64,000 nt of DNA from Desulfobacteraceae bacterium (lineage in GTDB: Bacteria > Desulfobacterota > Desulfobacteria > Desulfobacterales > SKZT01). The DNA is taken from NCBI GenBank assembly GCA_011389745.1, contig JAABTQ010000003.1, positions 75,520 through 139,519 on the forward strand, written 5' to 3'. Shown here piece after piece: positions 1-8,429 of the stretch. Every line of letters begins with the position of its first letter. Position 1 is the stretch's first letter. The translations under genes were made by a program, and so were the position numbers. The notes under the pieces are model-generated. The model was not told the origin of the DNA. It saw only the letters and a list, made by a program, of their open reading frames with translations, and made no database searches.

Positions 1-1
1 G

Positions 2-406
2 CCACTGAATCTGGCATTTATTTTTGATGTTGAAAATCCCAATACTTTTCCTGTCCAATTGGAAAGCCTTATGTTTACGGTGGCTTTCGAAGAGTTCGAT
101 CTTAACACGGTTCAATCCATAGATACCCAATGGATTCCGGCGGGAAAAACCAATCAATTAAGGGTTCATGCCATGTTTGACGGAAGACAGTCCATGTTGA
201 GCCTTTTGGTCACCGGCGGCTTTCAGCTTCAGGAAAAAGGTATGGGTACCGGTGCCGGCGCTGCCCTCAAACAGCTTGGGCAATGGTGGACTACGATTCC
301 TGAATTTGCTTTTGATGTCTTCCTTAAAGAAGGCGCCGCGGTTTTCAGCGCCGATGGCCAAACCAAGGTTGTATCCTTCAACGCTCAATATCCGCCCGCT
401 AATTAA
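2..406 (+). CDS. WHy/LEA14-type protein, C-terminal part (gene cut by window start)
   Basis: The frame is open from the first bases, so the start lies upstream; 134 residues are visible. The stretch with ENPNTFPVQLES near residue 11 resembles the NPN-type signature of WHy/LEA type 2 domains, beta-rich modules of about 100 residues found in bacterial lipoproteins and envelope proteins. The alternating hydrophobic pattern that follows fits that fold. A signal peptide or lipobox, if present, lies outside the window. The physiological role is unknown; desiccation or envelope stress is only the usual family label. A clear hairpin terminator follows the stop codon. Confidence 0.55.
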   Translation, partial: PLNLAFIFDVENPNTFPVQLESLMFTVAFEEFDLNTVQSIDTQWIPAGKTNQLRVHAMFDGRQSMLSLLVTGGFQLQEKGMGTGAGAALKQLGQWWTTIPEFAFDVFLKEGAAVFSADGQTKVVSFNAQYPPAN

Positions 407-410
407 CATA

Positions 411-455
411 AAAAAACCGGCAAGGATAAAAATTAACAGTTCTTTGCCGGTTTTT
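411..455 (+). terminator. Rho-independent terminator after the WHy-type gene
   Basis: AAAAAACCGGCAAG pairs with CTTTGCCGGTTTTT (one G-T wobble) around an AT-rich loop and ends in a T run, a few bases after the TAA stop. The A-rich left arm means it could also work on the other strand. Confidence 0.8.
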
Positions 456-581
456 ATAAAAGCTAACCCCTCATGTTGACTTGAAGGCATATTTTGCCTA
501 TAAACGCCATATAAACTAAAAATTCAAGATAGTTGTGTTCTCCTTTAAATTTTTCATCATCAAATGATAAGGAACTGCGAA

Positions 582-1067
582 ATGGTTAGAACTGAAATAT
601 CCCTTTTTTTAAAAAATGTACCTGGGGAGCTGGGCAGGTTGGCTTCTCTTTTTTCAGACAATGGGATAAATATCGATGCTCTGACAATTCAGGATGCTTC
701 CGACTATGTCAAGGATCTTTTCCAGGCCAGAGGAAAAACTTTAAAACGAATTGCCTCTGCAGCCAGCTATAATTCAATCCGAAAAGATTCAGCTGCATTT
801 GCCCTGATTCGCCTTTTGGCCGATGAAACTGACAAAGCCATTGATTTACTTTCAAAAAACGAATATGTTTACGATATTAACCCGGTGATCGCTATTGAGT
901 TGGAAAACAGACCGGGGACTTTGGCTGAAATTTCTAATAAATTCGGCGAGGAAGGCATTAACATCAACCATGTTTACGGGTCTGTGTCATCCTTGGAAGC
1001 CAAGTGTTTGTTTGTATTTTGCCCCGAAGACATCGAGCTGGCTTCAAGAATTTTTAAGAATTATTAA
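582..1067 (+). CDS. Tandem ACT-domain protein
   Basis: A 161-residue protein made of two ACT modules. The first begins near residue 5 (NVPGELGRLASLFSDNGINI) and the second near residue 88 (NRPGTLAEISNKFGEEGINI); both carry the PG-L-x-x-I/L and GINI signatures of small-molecule-binding regulatory domains. The first module has an insertion of about 25 residues. No catalytic domain is attached, so it resembles stand-alone ACT proteins that bind amino acids. I chose the ATG at 582 because AAGGAA lies 7-8 nt upstream; an in-frame ATG at 564 has no such site. Ligand and target are unknown. It converges on trmJ with only 48 nt between. Confidence 0.75.
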   Translation: MVRTEISLFLKNVPGELGRLASLFSDNGINIDALTIQDASDYVKDLFQARGKTLKRIASAASYNSIRKDSAAFALIRLLADETDKAIDLLSKNEYVYDINPVIAIELENRPGTLAEISNKFGEEGININHVYGSVSSLEAKCLFVFCPEDIELASRIFKNY

Positions 1068-1115
1068 ATGTAACAGGCTTATGAAAATGCCCATATTAAA
1101 ATTTCCGGTTTTGTT

Positions 1116-1895
1116 CTATCCCAGACTTTTTTCACTGTCGGATCGGCCCGCCTTAAAGCCTTCCTCATAACATTTTTTTCCATACCAGTTGATCTGGCGG
1201 CATATACCACGGACTATGCTGACTTCCTTTGCCCTCAACGGTAATCTTGAAAAAAACTGCCGAATATTGTTTAACCAGAATTCCGGATTTTCGGGGTTGA
1301 GAAAATTGATTCTGACAAGAATTTCCTTAAGCTGATCGTACATCCCTTCCAGTTCGTGATGAGTGGCAAGTCGTGGGATAAACCCGGAGGATTTCTCAAC
1401 GGATGCTTTAAACAGTTCATAGCAAACCACCATAACTGCCTGAGCCAGGTTCAGCGAAGAAAATTCATCGGTCGGAATGTTAACCAGAACATGACAATTC
1501 CAGATATCTTCATTGGTTAGCCCGCGGTCCTCAGGGCCAAAAAGAATTCCGATTTGATTATCCCGGGAAATGGAAACCAGATGTCCGGCCAATCGCGATG
1601 TTGACTGGATTACCTGACGTCTTGCTCCAAGACGTGCGGTAGTTCCTACAATATATTGGCATTGAGAAAGCGCGGAGTTTAAATCATCATAAATCCGAAT
1701 TTTTTCCACCACATCCCGGGCTGCATGGGTGGCCATTTTTAAAACTTTTTCAAGATCATAGTTGTGGGGTTGAACAACAATGAGCGTTCCGATTCCCATA
1801 TTGCGAATAGCCCGTGCAGCAGCCCCGATATTTTCCGGGTACCGGGGCCGCTGCAAAATGATACTAATGTTTGCGAGATTGATTTTTTCAGGCAT
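1116..1895 (-). CDS. trmJ: tRNA/rRNA 2'-O-ribose methyltransferase, TrmJ-like (SPOUT)
   Basis: A 259-residue SPOUT-class methyltransferase. The start NISIILQRPRYPENIGAAARAIRNMG carries the N-x-G-A-x-A-R motif 1 of the SpoU/TrmH family. The GILFGPEDRGLTNEDI stretch is motif 2, and IPTDEFSSLNLAQAVMVVCYEL is motif 3 of the trefoil-knot SAM site. The roughly 80-residue C-terminal extension is typical of TrmJ, which methylates position 32 of tRNAs, although exact substrate cannot be read from sequence. Its ATG overlaps the TGA of ndk (ATGA), so the two genes are translationally coupled and co-transcribed. Confidence 0.85.
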   Translation of the reverse strand: MPEKINLANISIILQRPRYPENIGAAARAIRNMGIGTLIVVQPHNYDLEKVLKMATHAARDVVEKIRIYDDLNSALSQCQYIVGTTARLGARRQVIQSTSRLAGHLVSISRDNQIGILFGPEDRGLTNEDIWNCHVLVNIPTDEFSSLNLAQAVMVVCYELFKASVEKSSGFIPRLATHHELEGMYDQLKEILVRINFLNPENPEFWLNNIRQFFSRLPLRAKEVSIVRGICRQINWYGKKCYEEGFKAGRSDSEKSLG

Positions 1896-2311
1896 CAGCC
1901 TGTGATTTCCAACTGATTAAAGAAATAGCCGATCTCAAAAGCAGCCGTCTCGGCAGAGTCTGAGCCATGAACCACATTTTTTTCAATATCGGTTGCAAAA
2001 TCCCGGCGAATTGTGCCTTCGGCGGCCTCTTTGTAATTTGTGGCACCCATGAGTTCCCGATTTTTGGAAATGACATTTTCTCCAGTCAAGACCATTGCAA
2101 CGGCAGGCCCGGAACACATAAAACCGATCAGGCTGTCAAAAAACGGACGATCCTTATGGACAGCATAAAACCCCTGAGCCTGCTTTTGGTTCATATGAAT
2201 CATTTTCATTGCGACAATTTTGATACCGGCTTGTTCAAAACGTTTGATGACTTCTCCCATAAGCCCCCGGGATACCCCATCGGGCTTGATTATCGACAAA
2301 GTTTTTTCCAT
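1895..2311 (-). CDS. ndk: Nucleoside diphosphate kinase
   Basis: A 138-residue cytosolic enzyme transferring the gamma phosphate between nucleoside triphosphates and diphosphates through a phosphohistidine. The active-site motif NVVHGSDS (His is the phosphorylated residue) and the N-terminal [13 protein letters not shown] are present, and the length fits the family. The upstream TTG at 2320 is too close to the AAAGGA ribosome site; the ATG at 2311 sits 10 nt from GGA and is preferred. It is first in an ndk-trmJ unit, with a candidate promoter at 2348-2376. Confidence 0.95.
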   Translation of the reverse strand: MEKTLSIIKPDGVSRGLMGEVIKRFEQAGIKIVAMKMIHMNQKQAQGFYAVHKDRPFFDSLIGFMCSGPAVAMVLTGENVISKNRELMGATNYKEAAEGTIRRDFATDIEKNVVHGSDSAETAAFEIGYFFNQLEITG

Positions 2312-2347
2312 AAATTTCAAATCCTTTCAATTAATTTGGTTGCGCTT

Positions 2348-2376
2348 CCAATACCAAATGCTTTCGCTTACGTCAA
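2348..2376 (-). promoter_or_regulatory. Candidate sigma-70 promoter of ndk-trmJ
   Basis: On the minus strand TTGACG (2376-2371) and TATTGG (2353-2348) are separated by 17 nt, about 40 nt upstream of the ndk start. Confidence 0.5.
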
Positions 2377-2405
2377 CGGGATAGGACATAAGTTAAACAG
2401 TGGGA

Positions 2406-2434
2406 TTGAAAAATCAGAACAAAGTATGTATAAT
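2406..2434 (+). promoter_or_regulatory. Candidate sigma-70 promoter of the FmdB-type gene
   Basis: TTGAAA (2406-2411) and a perfect TATAAT (2429-2434) are spaced by 17 nt, pointing to the zinc-ribbon gene at 2508. Confidence 0.65.
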
Positions 2435-2507
2435 TTTTCTCATCTTGGGTCAAGCTTTGACACCATTGATTAATTCGAACTTAACGCGGAAAACTGAGAG
2501 TATCAAA

Positions 2508-3002
2508 ATGCCCATTTACGAATTTTTTTGTCAGGACTGCAATACTATTTTCAATTTTTTCTCAAAAACGATCAATACAACCAAATGCCCCTCCTGCCCC
2601 AAATGTGAGACAAGCAGGCTTAGCCGGCAGGTTTCCCTGTTTTCTGTCACCGGAAGGGCCAAAGAGGACAGCGGCCTGGACGATTTTGATCTTGATGAAA
2701 GTAAAATGGAAAAAGCCATGCAGGTTCTTGCCAAAGAAGCCGACAATATAAATGAAGATGACCCTCGCCAGGCCGCCCAGCTTATGCGCAAGTTTTCAAA
2801 TATGACAGGGCTTGAGCTAGGTCCTGGAATGTCCGAAGCCTTAGACCGCATGGAAAAAGGAGAAGACCCTGATCAACTGGAAGCGGAAATGGGTGATATC
2901 CTTGCTGATGAAGAACCATTTGTCCTTCCCGAGAAAAAAAGAACAGCATTAAAAGGGTCCCGATCTGTGCCCCGACGAGATGAGACCCTGTATGAGCTGT
3001 AA
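2508..3002 (+). CDS. FmdB-family zinc ribbon protein
   Basis: A 164-residue protein. The first 45 residues form a FmdB/CxxC_CxxC_SSSS-type zinc ribbon: MPIYEFFCQDCNTIFNFF followed by a second pair CPSCPKC. The acidic C-terminal part (residues 60-150) is predicted helical and has no recognised domain. The family occurs widely; the name comes from a gene near formamidase and does not describe a proven function. The MPIYE start is the family's normal N-terminus, so the frame extending upstream to 2400 is not used; GAGAG precedes the ATG at 2508. Confidence 0.8.
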   Translation: MPIYEFFCQDCNTIFNFFSKTINTTKCPSCPKCETSRLSRQVSLFSVTGRAKEDSGLDDFDLDESKMEKAMQVLAKEADNINEDDPRQAAQLMRKFSNMTGLELGPGMSEALDRMEKGEDPDQLEAEMGDILADEEPFVLPEKKRTALKGSRSVPRRDETLYEL

Positions 3003-3147
3003 CCATCAGCCATTGGCAGTGACATCGGGCCATTTTATCTTGCAAACACTTTTTTCAGTTTATAGCTGTGAAACTCAGAAGTGTTCGCATTTTCCGGTAG
3101 CTTTGATGATAGCTGACATTCGTATCATGTTTATTTAAGGAGAAAAA

Positions 3148-3669
3148 ATGGAAATAAACCTACTGGAAAAAATTGAAATTATCCAGGGTGATATAACCAA
3201 AATTAAGGCAGATGCCATAGTGAATGCCGCCAACAACTCTCTTTTAGGGGGCGGTGGCGTGGATGGGGCAATACACCGGGCAGCAGGCCCGGAGCTTCTT
3301 GCAGAATGCAAAACCTTAGGAGGGTGCCCCACGGGAGAAGCCAGAATTACAAAAGGATACAACCTTCCTGCAAAATATGTCATCCACACTGTTGGCCCGG
3401 TTTATGGTTCACCCAAAGATTCTTCTTTGCTGTCCCAGTGCTACCAAAACAGTTTTACAATAGCTATTGAAAAAAACATCAAGACAATCGCCTTTCCAGC
3501 CATCAGTTGCGGTATTTATGGATATCCCATCGAGGATGCCTGCAAAATCGCCCTGGAGACTACTTGCAGATTCTTAAAAGAAAATAATGTCTTGGAAAAA
3601 GTGATATTTGTTTTGTTTTCAAAAAATGACGAGAAAATATATCGCCAGTGCCTGAATAAAATCGCATAA
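3148..3669 (+). CDS. Macro-domain protein, O-acetyl-ADP-ribose deacetylase-like
   Basis: A single macro domain of 173 residues, like YmdB/MacroD-type hydrolases that remove ADP-ribose esters or deacetylate O-acetyl-ADP-ribose. Diagnostic segments are IEIIQGDITKIKADAIVNAANNSLLGGGGVDGAIHRAAG (the N-A-A-N and GGGGVDGAIH ligand loop, around residues 8-47) and the later AFPAISCGIYGYPIEDA loop. AAGGAG sits 6 nt before the ATG. The 3' end has a small imperfect tandem duplication (3641-3684). Monocistronic; it converges on nadK. Confidence 0.9.
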   Translation: MEINLLEKIEIIQGDITKIKADAIVNAANNSLLGGGGVDGAIHRAAGPELLAECKTLGGCPTGEARITKGYNLPAKYVIHTVGPVYGSPKDSSLLSQCYQNSFTIAIEKNIKTIAFPAISCGIYGYPIEDACKIALETTCRFLKENNVLEKVIFVLFSKNDEKIYRQCLNKIA

Positions 3670-3684
3670 CCAGTGCCTGAACAA
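3641..3684. repeat. Imperfect tandem duplication at the 3' end of the macro-domain gene
   Basis: CCAGTGCCTGAA occurs at 3645-3656 inside the gene and again at 3670-3681 just after its stop; each copy is preceded by ATCGC. It looks like a 20-25 bp slippage duplication spanning the stop codon. Confidence 0.6.
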
Positions 3685-3759
3685 AAAGTCCTTTTCTCCC
3701 TCCCGCGACCCATTCCGGTAACGAGAAGAGTTTTTCGTTCAAACACTGATTGAATGGGG

Positions 3760-4620
3760 TTACACCCTGCCTCCGCTCCACCTGAGTTTAGCCTTTAGTA
3801 CATCGAAATATTCCTGACCCGGCATGATGATCATATTGGTCGGATGCTTTCCTTTTCGAACGATAATGGTGTCATTTTCGTTAATTTCCAACCCAGCCTG
3901 ACCGTCAAATGTAAGCATGATATCTTCGGATTTTTCCTCCAGTCTTATGGTGATGCAGGCTGCATCAGGTATAATCAGAGGTCTGTTGGTAAGCGTAAAT
4001 GGCGAGATCGGCGTCATGATGATAGCGGGTACTCCAGGATGGAGAATAGGCCCGCCGGCGGCAAGGGAGTATGCCGTAGATCCTGTCGGAGTCGCCACAA
4101 TGAGACCGTCGGCCTTGTAGGTGGTCAAGTACTGGCCGTCAATGTAAGTTCGGATATGAGCCAATCTGGCCAAAGCACCTTTATTGATGACGACATCGTT
4201 TAAAACGGTTTCTTGAACAAAAACCTCGCCCCTTCGATTCAATTCCACTTGAAGCCTCATCCGGGGGGTGGTTTCAAATTGTTTATTGATAATTTTTTCA
4301 GCTACGGAAAACAATTTGTCTTCGGCAATTTCAGCCAAAAAACCGACTTCACCAAACTTGACGCCAAGGATAGGAATCGGCTGGTCACCGATCCATCGCA
4401 CCGCACTTAAAAAAGTACCATCACCGCCCAAAACAAAAATACACAGCAGATCATTGGGTGCGACTGAAAGTTTTTCCCCGGCAACCTTCAATCCGGAGGG
4501 TAGCCCCTCTTTTCGGAGAACATCGAATCCTTTTGATTTCAACCAGATTTCTAATTCATCGGCTTTCTTTTCAGCTTTATCTTCATTTTTTACAAACAGC
4601 CCGATTCGTTTCACTGTCAC
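3760..4620 (-). CDS. nadK: NAD kinase
   Basis: A 286-residue ATP-NAD kinase making NADP in the cytosol. The [12 protein letters not shown] segment holds the GGDG nucleotide-binding motif. [16 protein letters not shown] and the glycine-rich [21 protein letters not shown] are the conserved NAD-binding and fold motifs. Translation starts at GTG (4620) with AAGGAG 6 nt upstream. It lies about 110 nt downstream of livF in the same direction, so some read-through from the liv operon is possible, but no promoter was identified. Confidence 0.93.
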   Translation of the reverse strand: MTVKRIGLFVKNEDKAEKKADELEIWLKSKGFDVLRKEGLPSGLKVAGEKLSVAPNDLLCIFVLGGDGTFLSAVRWIGDQPIPILGVKFGEVGFLAEIAEDKLFSVAEKIINKQFETTPRMRLQVELNRRGEVFVQETVLNDVVINKGALARLAHIRTYIDGQYLTTYKADGLIVATPTGSTAYSLAAGGPILHPGVPAIIMTPISPFTLTNRPLIIPDAACITIRLEEKSEDIMLTFDGQAGLEINENDTIIVRKGKHPTNMIIMPGQEYFDVLKAKLRWSGGRV

Positions 4621-4730
4621 TGTACTCTCCTTGTCTCTCGAATTACACGTCCGCTTTTATAACCGATAATTATAAACGTGTCGAACAAAAAAATAACGTG
4701 AAACATCTTAACCATTGTAAGGCAATATTA

Positions 4731-5438
4731 TCAGATTCCTAAATAAGCTTTTCTGACCTCCTCATTTTTCATCAGGTTCCGGGCCGTGTCCGAAAGCGAG
4801 ATAATTCCGTTTTCCATCACATAACCGCGATGCGCTACTTTTAACGCCATATTGGCATTTTGTTCCACCAGAAAAATCGTTGTGTTATTTTCCTGATTAA
4901 TCTGTGTGATGATATTAAAGATACGTTTGACCACCAACGGCGCCAGACCTAATGAGGGTTCGTCAAGAAGCAGCAACCGGGGTCTGGCCATAAGAGCCCG
5001 TGAGATGGCCAGCATTTGTTGCTCACCTCCACTGAGAGTTCCGCCGGCCTGGCGTCTCCGTTCAGATAAAATGGGAAAAAGCGAATAAACATATTCTTTG
5101 TCGGCCTTTATTCCTGCACTGTCGGTACGCAGAAATGCCCCCATATCGATATTTTCAGAAACGGTCAGGTAAGGAAATATCCGCCTCCCTTCAGGGACCT
5201 GGCTTACTCCCATGGCCACAATCTTATTGGGATTTAAGCCGCTGATTAATTTTTCTTCAAAGTAGATTTCGCCCGAACGGGGTGGAGTAATCCCGGAAAT
5301 GGACATCAGTGTAGTGGATTTGCCGGCCCCGTTGGCGCCGATTAAGGTAACGATTTCCCCGGAAAGAACTTCCAGGCTCACACCTTTAAGAGCTTGTATA
5401 TTGCCGAAGTAAGTGCGTATGTTAATGAGTTTAAGCAT
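4731..5438 (-). CDS. livF: Branched-chain amino acid ABC transporter ATPase LivF
   Basis: A 235-residue cytoplasmic ATPase, last gene of livKHMGF. Walker A is GANGAGKST, the ABC signature is LSGGEQQ, and Walker B is LLLLDEPSLGL. LivF proteins are usually 233-237 residues. I prefer the ATG at 5438 (MLKLINIRTYFG), which has GGGGA 8 nt upstream; a TTG at 5453 is less likely. The start overlaps the end of livG by 8 nt, indicating coupled translation. It pairs with LivG to energise import through LivH-LivM. Confidence 0.93.
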   Translation of the reverse strand: MLKLINIRTYFGNIQALKGVSLEVLSGEIVTLIGANGAGKSTTLMSISGITPPRSGEIYFEEKLISGLNPNKIVAMGVSQVPEGRRIFPYLTVSENIDMGAFLRTDSAGIKADKEYVYSLFPILSERRRQAGGTLSGGEQQMLAISRALMARPRLLLLDEPSLGLAPLVVKRIFNIITQINQENNTTIFLVEQNANMALKVAHRGYVMENGIISLSDTARNLMKNEEVRKAYLGI

Positions 5439-6228
5439 CCATGTCTTCCCCAAGGTATGCTTTGATTACAGCGGAGTTTCGTTTGATTTCTTTGGATGTA
5501 CCTTCTGCAATCTTTTTACCGTAATCCACCACATAAATTCGATCTGACAAACTCATCACCAACTTCATGTCATGTTCTATGAGAAGAATCGAAATATCCT
5601 CTTCCTTGCGAATTCTGATAATGAGGTCATCCAACTCCCTTGTTTCCTGGGCATTCATTCCGGCAGCAGGTTCATCCAGTAAGAGAACCAGAGGTTCAGT
5701 GGCAAGAGCTCTGGCAATTTCCAGACGTCGCTGAGCCCCGTAAGGAAGATTTTTGGCAAATTCGTTTACAAATTTTTCCAATCCGATTTTTTTCAGAATT
5801 CGGTAGGAATCATTGACGACCTGTTTTTCCTCGAGCACTGTGGCTTTGTTTCTCAAAATAGAGCCTGGAATTCCGCTTTTCATGCGGCAATGCCTCCCGA
5901 TCATCACATTTTCCAGTACCGTCATGTTTTGAAACAACCGGATATTTTGAAATGTACGGGCCAGTCCGACTTCGGTAATCTTGTTTGGTTTTAGACCGTT
6001 TAAGCGAACAAATTTTTGATTGGGAGGATTAAGAAACATTTCTCCTCCTGTGGGCTGATAAAGGCCGGTAATGCAATTAAAAAAAGTGGTTTTTCCGGCG
6101 CCGTTGGGACCAATCAGGGCAACAATTTCATTGGGATAAACTTCCAAATCAATGCTATCTAAGGCCCTGAGACCTCCAAAATCCATGGTAAGCGCATTGA
6201 CTTGCAAGACAGGTTTCATCTTTTTCAC
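5431..6228 (-). CDS. livG: Branched-chain amino acid ABC transporter ATPase LivG
   Basis: A 265-residue ATPase of the liv system. Walker A is GPNGAGKTT, the signature region is LPYGAQRRLEIARALA, and Walker B is LLLLDEPAAGMN, with the conserved NAQETREL helix typical of LivG. The first codon is GTG at 6228 right after the livM stop; an ATG at 6219 (MKPVLQ) is a credible alternative and neither has a strong ribosome site. It works as a heterodimer with LivF. Confidence 0.93.
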   Translation of the reverse strand: MKKMKPVLQVNALTMDFGGLRALDSIDLEVYPNEIVALIGPNGAGKTTFFNCITGLYQPTGGEMFLNPPNQKFVRLNGLKPNKITEVGLARTFQNIRLFQNMTVLENVMIGRHCRMKSGIPGSILRNKATVLEEKQVVNDSYRILKKIGLEKFVNEFAKNLPYGAQRRLEIARALATEPLVLLLDEPAAGMNAQETRELDDLIIRIRKEEDISILLIEHDMKLVMSLSDRIYVVDYGKKIAEGTSKEIKRNSAVIKAYLGEDMDA

Positions 6229-6231
6229 TTA

Positions 6232-7449
6232 TTATTGTCGATTTTCTTCAATTGCTTTGAACCGGTAGTTTCTCCGCACATTGGCTACAATGCCCTCAGG
6301 TCGAAAAACCATCATTGAGACCAGAACAACCCCGAAAATCATCATCCGATACTCGGAAAAAGCCCGAAGATATTCCGGCAACAAAATTAAAATAAAAGCA
6401 CCGCAGATGACACCAATTATTGACCCCATACCACCCAAAACCACGATACATAAAATGATAATGGATTCCCAGATGGTAAATGAGGCCGGATTGATGAAAG
6501 TGGTCTTGGCGGCAAACATGACCCCGCCCATACCTGCCCAAGTCGCCCCTAAAGCAAAAGCGCTCAGTTTGGTTTTAGTTTTATCCACACCCATGGCCTG
6601 GCAAGCAATTTCGTCTTCACGCAACGCCATCCAAGCCCTGCCGATTCGTGAATCCTGCAATCTGCGGACAACGAAAATAGTCACCAATGATAACCCAACC
6701 ATCAGGTAGTAAAGGTAAATGTGTGTTTGATGTAATGATAATTCAATCCCGAAAAAGCCTGGACGAGATATATTGGCAATACCACTGGGCCCAAATGAAA
6801 AAGCATTCCAGTTTTCCAGCACCAATCGAATAATTTCTCCAAAACCCAGTGTGACAATCGCCAGATAATCACCACGCAGGCGCAATACAGGAAAACCAAG
6901 AATTATTCCGAATATGAATCCCAGTAAACCTCCGATGGGCAGTGCTAACCAAAAACCAATCCCGAAATGATGGTTTAATAAAGCATAAGAGTAAGCCCCA
7001 ACAGCATAAAAAGCTACATATCCCAGATCAAGAAGTCCTGCCAGCCCCACAACAATATTAAGGCCCAACCCAACAACCACATAAATGAGTGCTGTAATCA
7101 TGATGTTGGTCTGGTATAAGGAGAATAGCCAGGGAAAAGTTGCAAAGAAAATAGCGATAATCACAATCGCTGGTTTGTAAATGCGGGCATCTTTTATGAT
7201 TTTTTGAGTGATCGGGGTTTGATTTTCTTCCTCGTTGTCGGCTTTTTTTTTCCCAAGCTCTTTACGCTTGATCATAAATCGCCAAACCAGAGAAAGAACA
7301 AAGCTGCCGATTCCCACCATCAACATTCTCTCCCAACGCCATTCTATGGTTTTGTAAATGGTATTGACACGGATAACCATGATTGGAAATGTAAGAAACA
7401 TAAACCATAAAGAGGTCAGGAACGCTTTTTTTATTTCGCCGATGTTCAA
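6232..7449 (-). CDS. livM: Branched-chain amino acid ABC transporter permease LivM
   Basis: A 405-residue inner-membrane permease. It has the long N-terminal extension (about 95 residues, with two early membrane segments and a charged KRKELGKKK linker) of the E. coli-type LivM, followed by the core with IVVGLAGLLDLGYVAFYAVGAYSYALL and the cytoplasmic coupling loop RIGRAWMALREDEIACQAMGV. The only usable initiation codon near the livH end is TTG at 7449. It pairs with LivH to form the channel. Confidence 0.92.
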   Translation of the reverse strand: MNIGEIKKAFLTSLWFMFLTFPIMVIRVNTIYKTIEWRWERMLMVGIGSFVLSLVWRFMIKRKELGKKKADNEEENQTPITQKIIKDARIYKPAIVIIAIFFATFPWLFSLYQTNIMITALIYVVVGLGLNIVVGLAGLLDLGYVAFYAVGAYSYALLNHHFGIGFWLALPIGGLLGFIFGIILGFPVLRLRGDYLAIVTLGFGEIIRLVLENWNAFSFGPSGIANISRPGFFGIELSLHQTHIYLYYLMVGLSLVTIFVVRRLQDSRIGRAWMALREDEIACQAMGVDKTKTKLSAFALGATWAGMGGVMFAAKTTFINPASFTIWESIIILCIVVLGGMGSIIGVICGAFILILLPEYLRAFSEYRMMIFGVVLVSMMVFRPEGIVANVRRNYRFKAIEENRQ

Positions 7450-7460
7450 CGTCTTATCCG

Positions 7461-8369
7461 TTATACTTTATCGGTTTCTTTTCGGCCTAGTATACCCGAA
7501 GGCCTGAAAATCAAAATCAACACCAGAAACAAGAAGGCAAAAACATCTTCGTAATCACTGGAAATATAACCGGTAAAAAAACTTTCCGTCCATCCCAGCA
7601 CCAAACTGCCTAAAACAGCTCCGGGCATACTTCCAATACCGCCCAAAACAGCCGCCACAAAAGCCTTGATCCCGGCGATAAAGCCTATATAAAAATTGAT
7701 CTGGCCTATATGGGAAGCAACGAGCACCCCGCCAATAGCTGCAGTTGCCGATCCCACCACGAAGGTAAAAGAAATCACTTTGCTGACATCGACCCCGACA
7801 AGCATGGCCATATGTCTGTCCTGGGCGGTAGCACGCATGGCCTTGCCAATCTTTGTAAATTTTATAAGAAAGGTGAGCAAAATCATCACGATTGTGGTCG
7901 TCACATAGATTACAATTTCCGAGGAGCGGACAATGTGCTCAACCGGCTCAAGAAAAGCAAAATCGGGTATAAGGTTCGGGAAAGGAAGAAAATCAGAGGT
8001 TTGAGCCAAAAGAACATAGTTTTGAAGAAAAAGCGACATTCCAATGGCGCTGATAAGGGCGGACAGCCTTGGGGCATTTCTTAACGGCTGGTAGGCAATT
8101 TTTTCCATTGTGTACCCATAAGCCGAAGAATAAACAACCGCCGCAAGGGTAGCAATAACCATTATCGCAGGTGCAGGCCATCCCGCCAGAGTTAACACCC
8201 CTGCAACAATTAAGGCTGTGAAGGCCCCGATCATATAAATTTCACCATGGGCAAAATTGATCAGCTGTATGATCCCGTAAACCATGGTATAACCCAATGC
8301 GATCAGGGCGTATATGCTTCCCCGCGTCAGCCCTCCAAGAAACAATTCAAAAAAATAGCCGTAATCCAT
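7461..8369 (-). CDS. livH: Branched-chain amino acid ABC transporter permease LivH
   Basis: A 302-residue inner-membrane permease with about eight hydrophobic segments. Family signatures are the opening GLTRGSIYALIALGYTMVYGIIQLINFAHGEIYMIGA, the cytoplasmic coupling segment GKAMRATAQDRHMAMLVGVD, and the end FLFLVLILIFRPSGILG. The ATG at 8369 (MDYGYFFEL) fits E. coli LivH; a TTG at 8390 would add seven residues and lacks a ribosome site. It sits between livK and livM. Confidence 0.92.
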   Translation of the reverse strand: MDYGYFFELFLGGLTRGSIYALIALGYTMVYGIIQLINFAHGEIYMIGAFTALIVAGVLTLAGWPAPAIMVIATLAAVVYSSAYGYTMEKIAYQPLRNAPRLSALISAIGMSLFLQNYVLLAQTSDFLPFPNLIPDFAFLEPVEHIVRSSEIVIYVTTTIVMILLTFLIKFTKIGKAMRATAQDRHMAMLVGVDVSKVISFTFVVGSATAAIGGVLVASHIGQINFYIGFIAGIKAFVAAVLGGIGSMPGAVLGSLVLGWTESFFTGYISSDYEDVFAFLFLVLILIFRPSGILGRKETDKV

Positions 8370-8429
8370 CTGAGTATGCCATTTTCGCAATTTAGCTCAG
8401 CAGCGGACTGAGGCCGCCTGCTAAGATAA

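Noticed and set aside
158-490. Minus-strand ORF over the WHy-type gene
   Set aside because: It is antisense to a family-like coding frame and its terminator; no homology.
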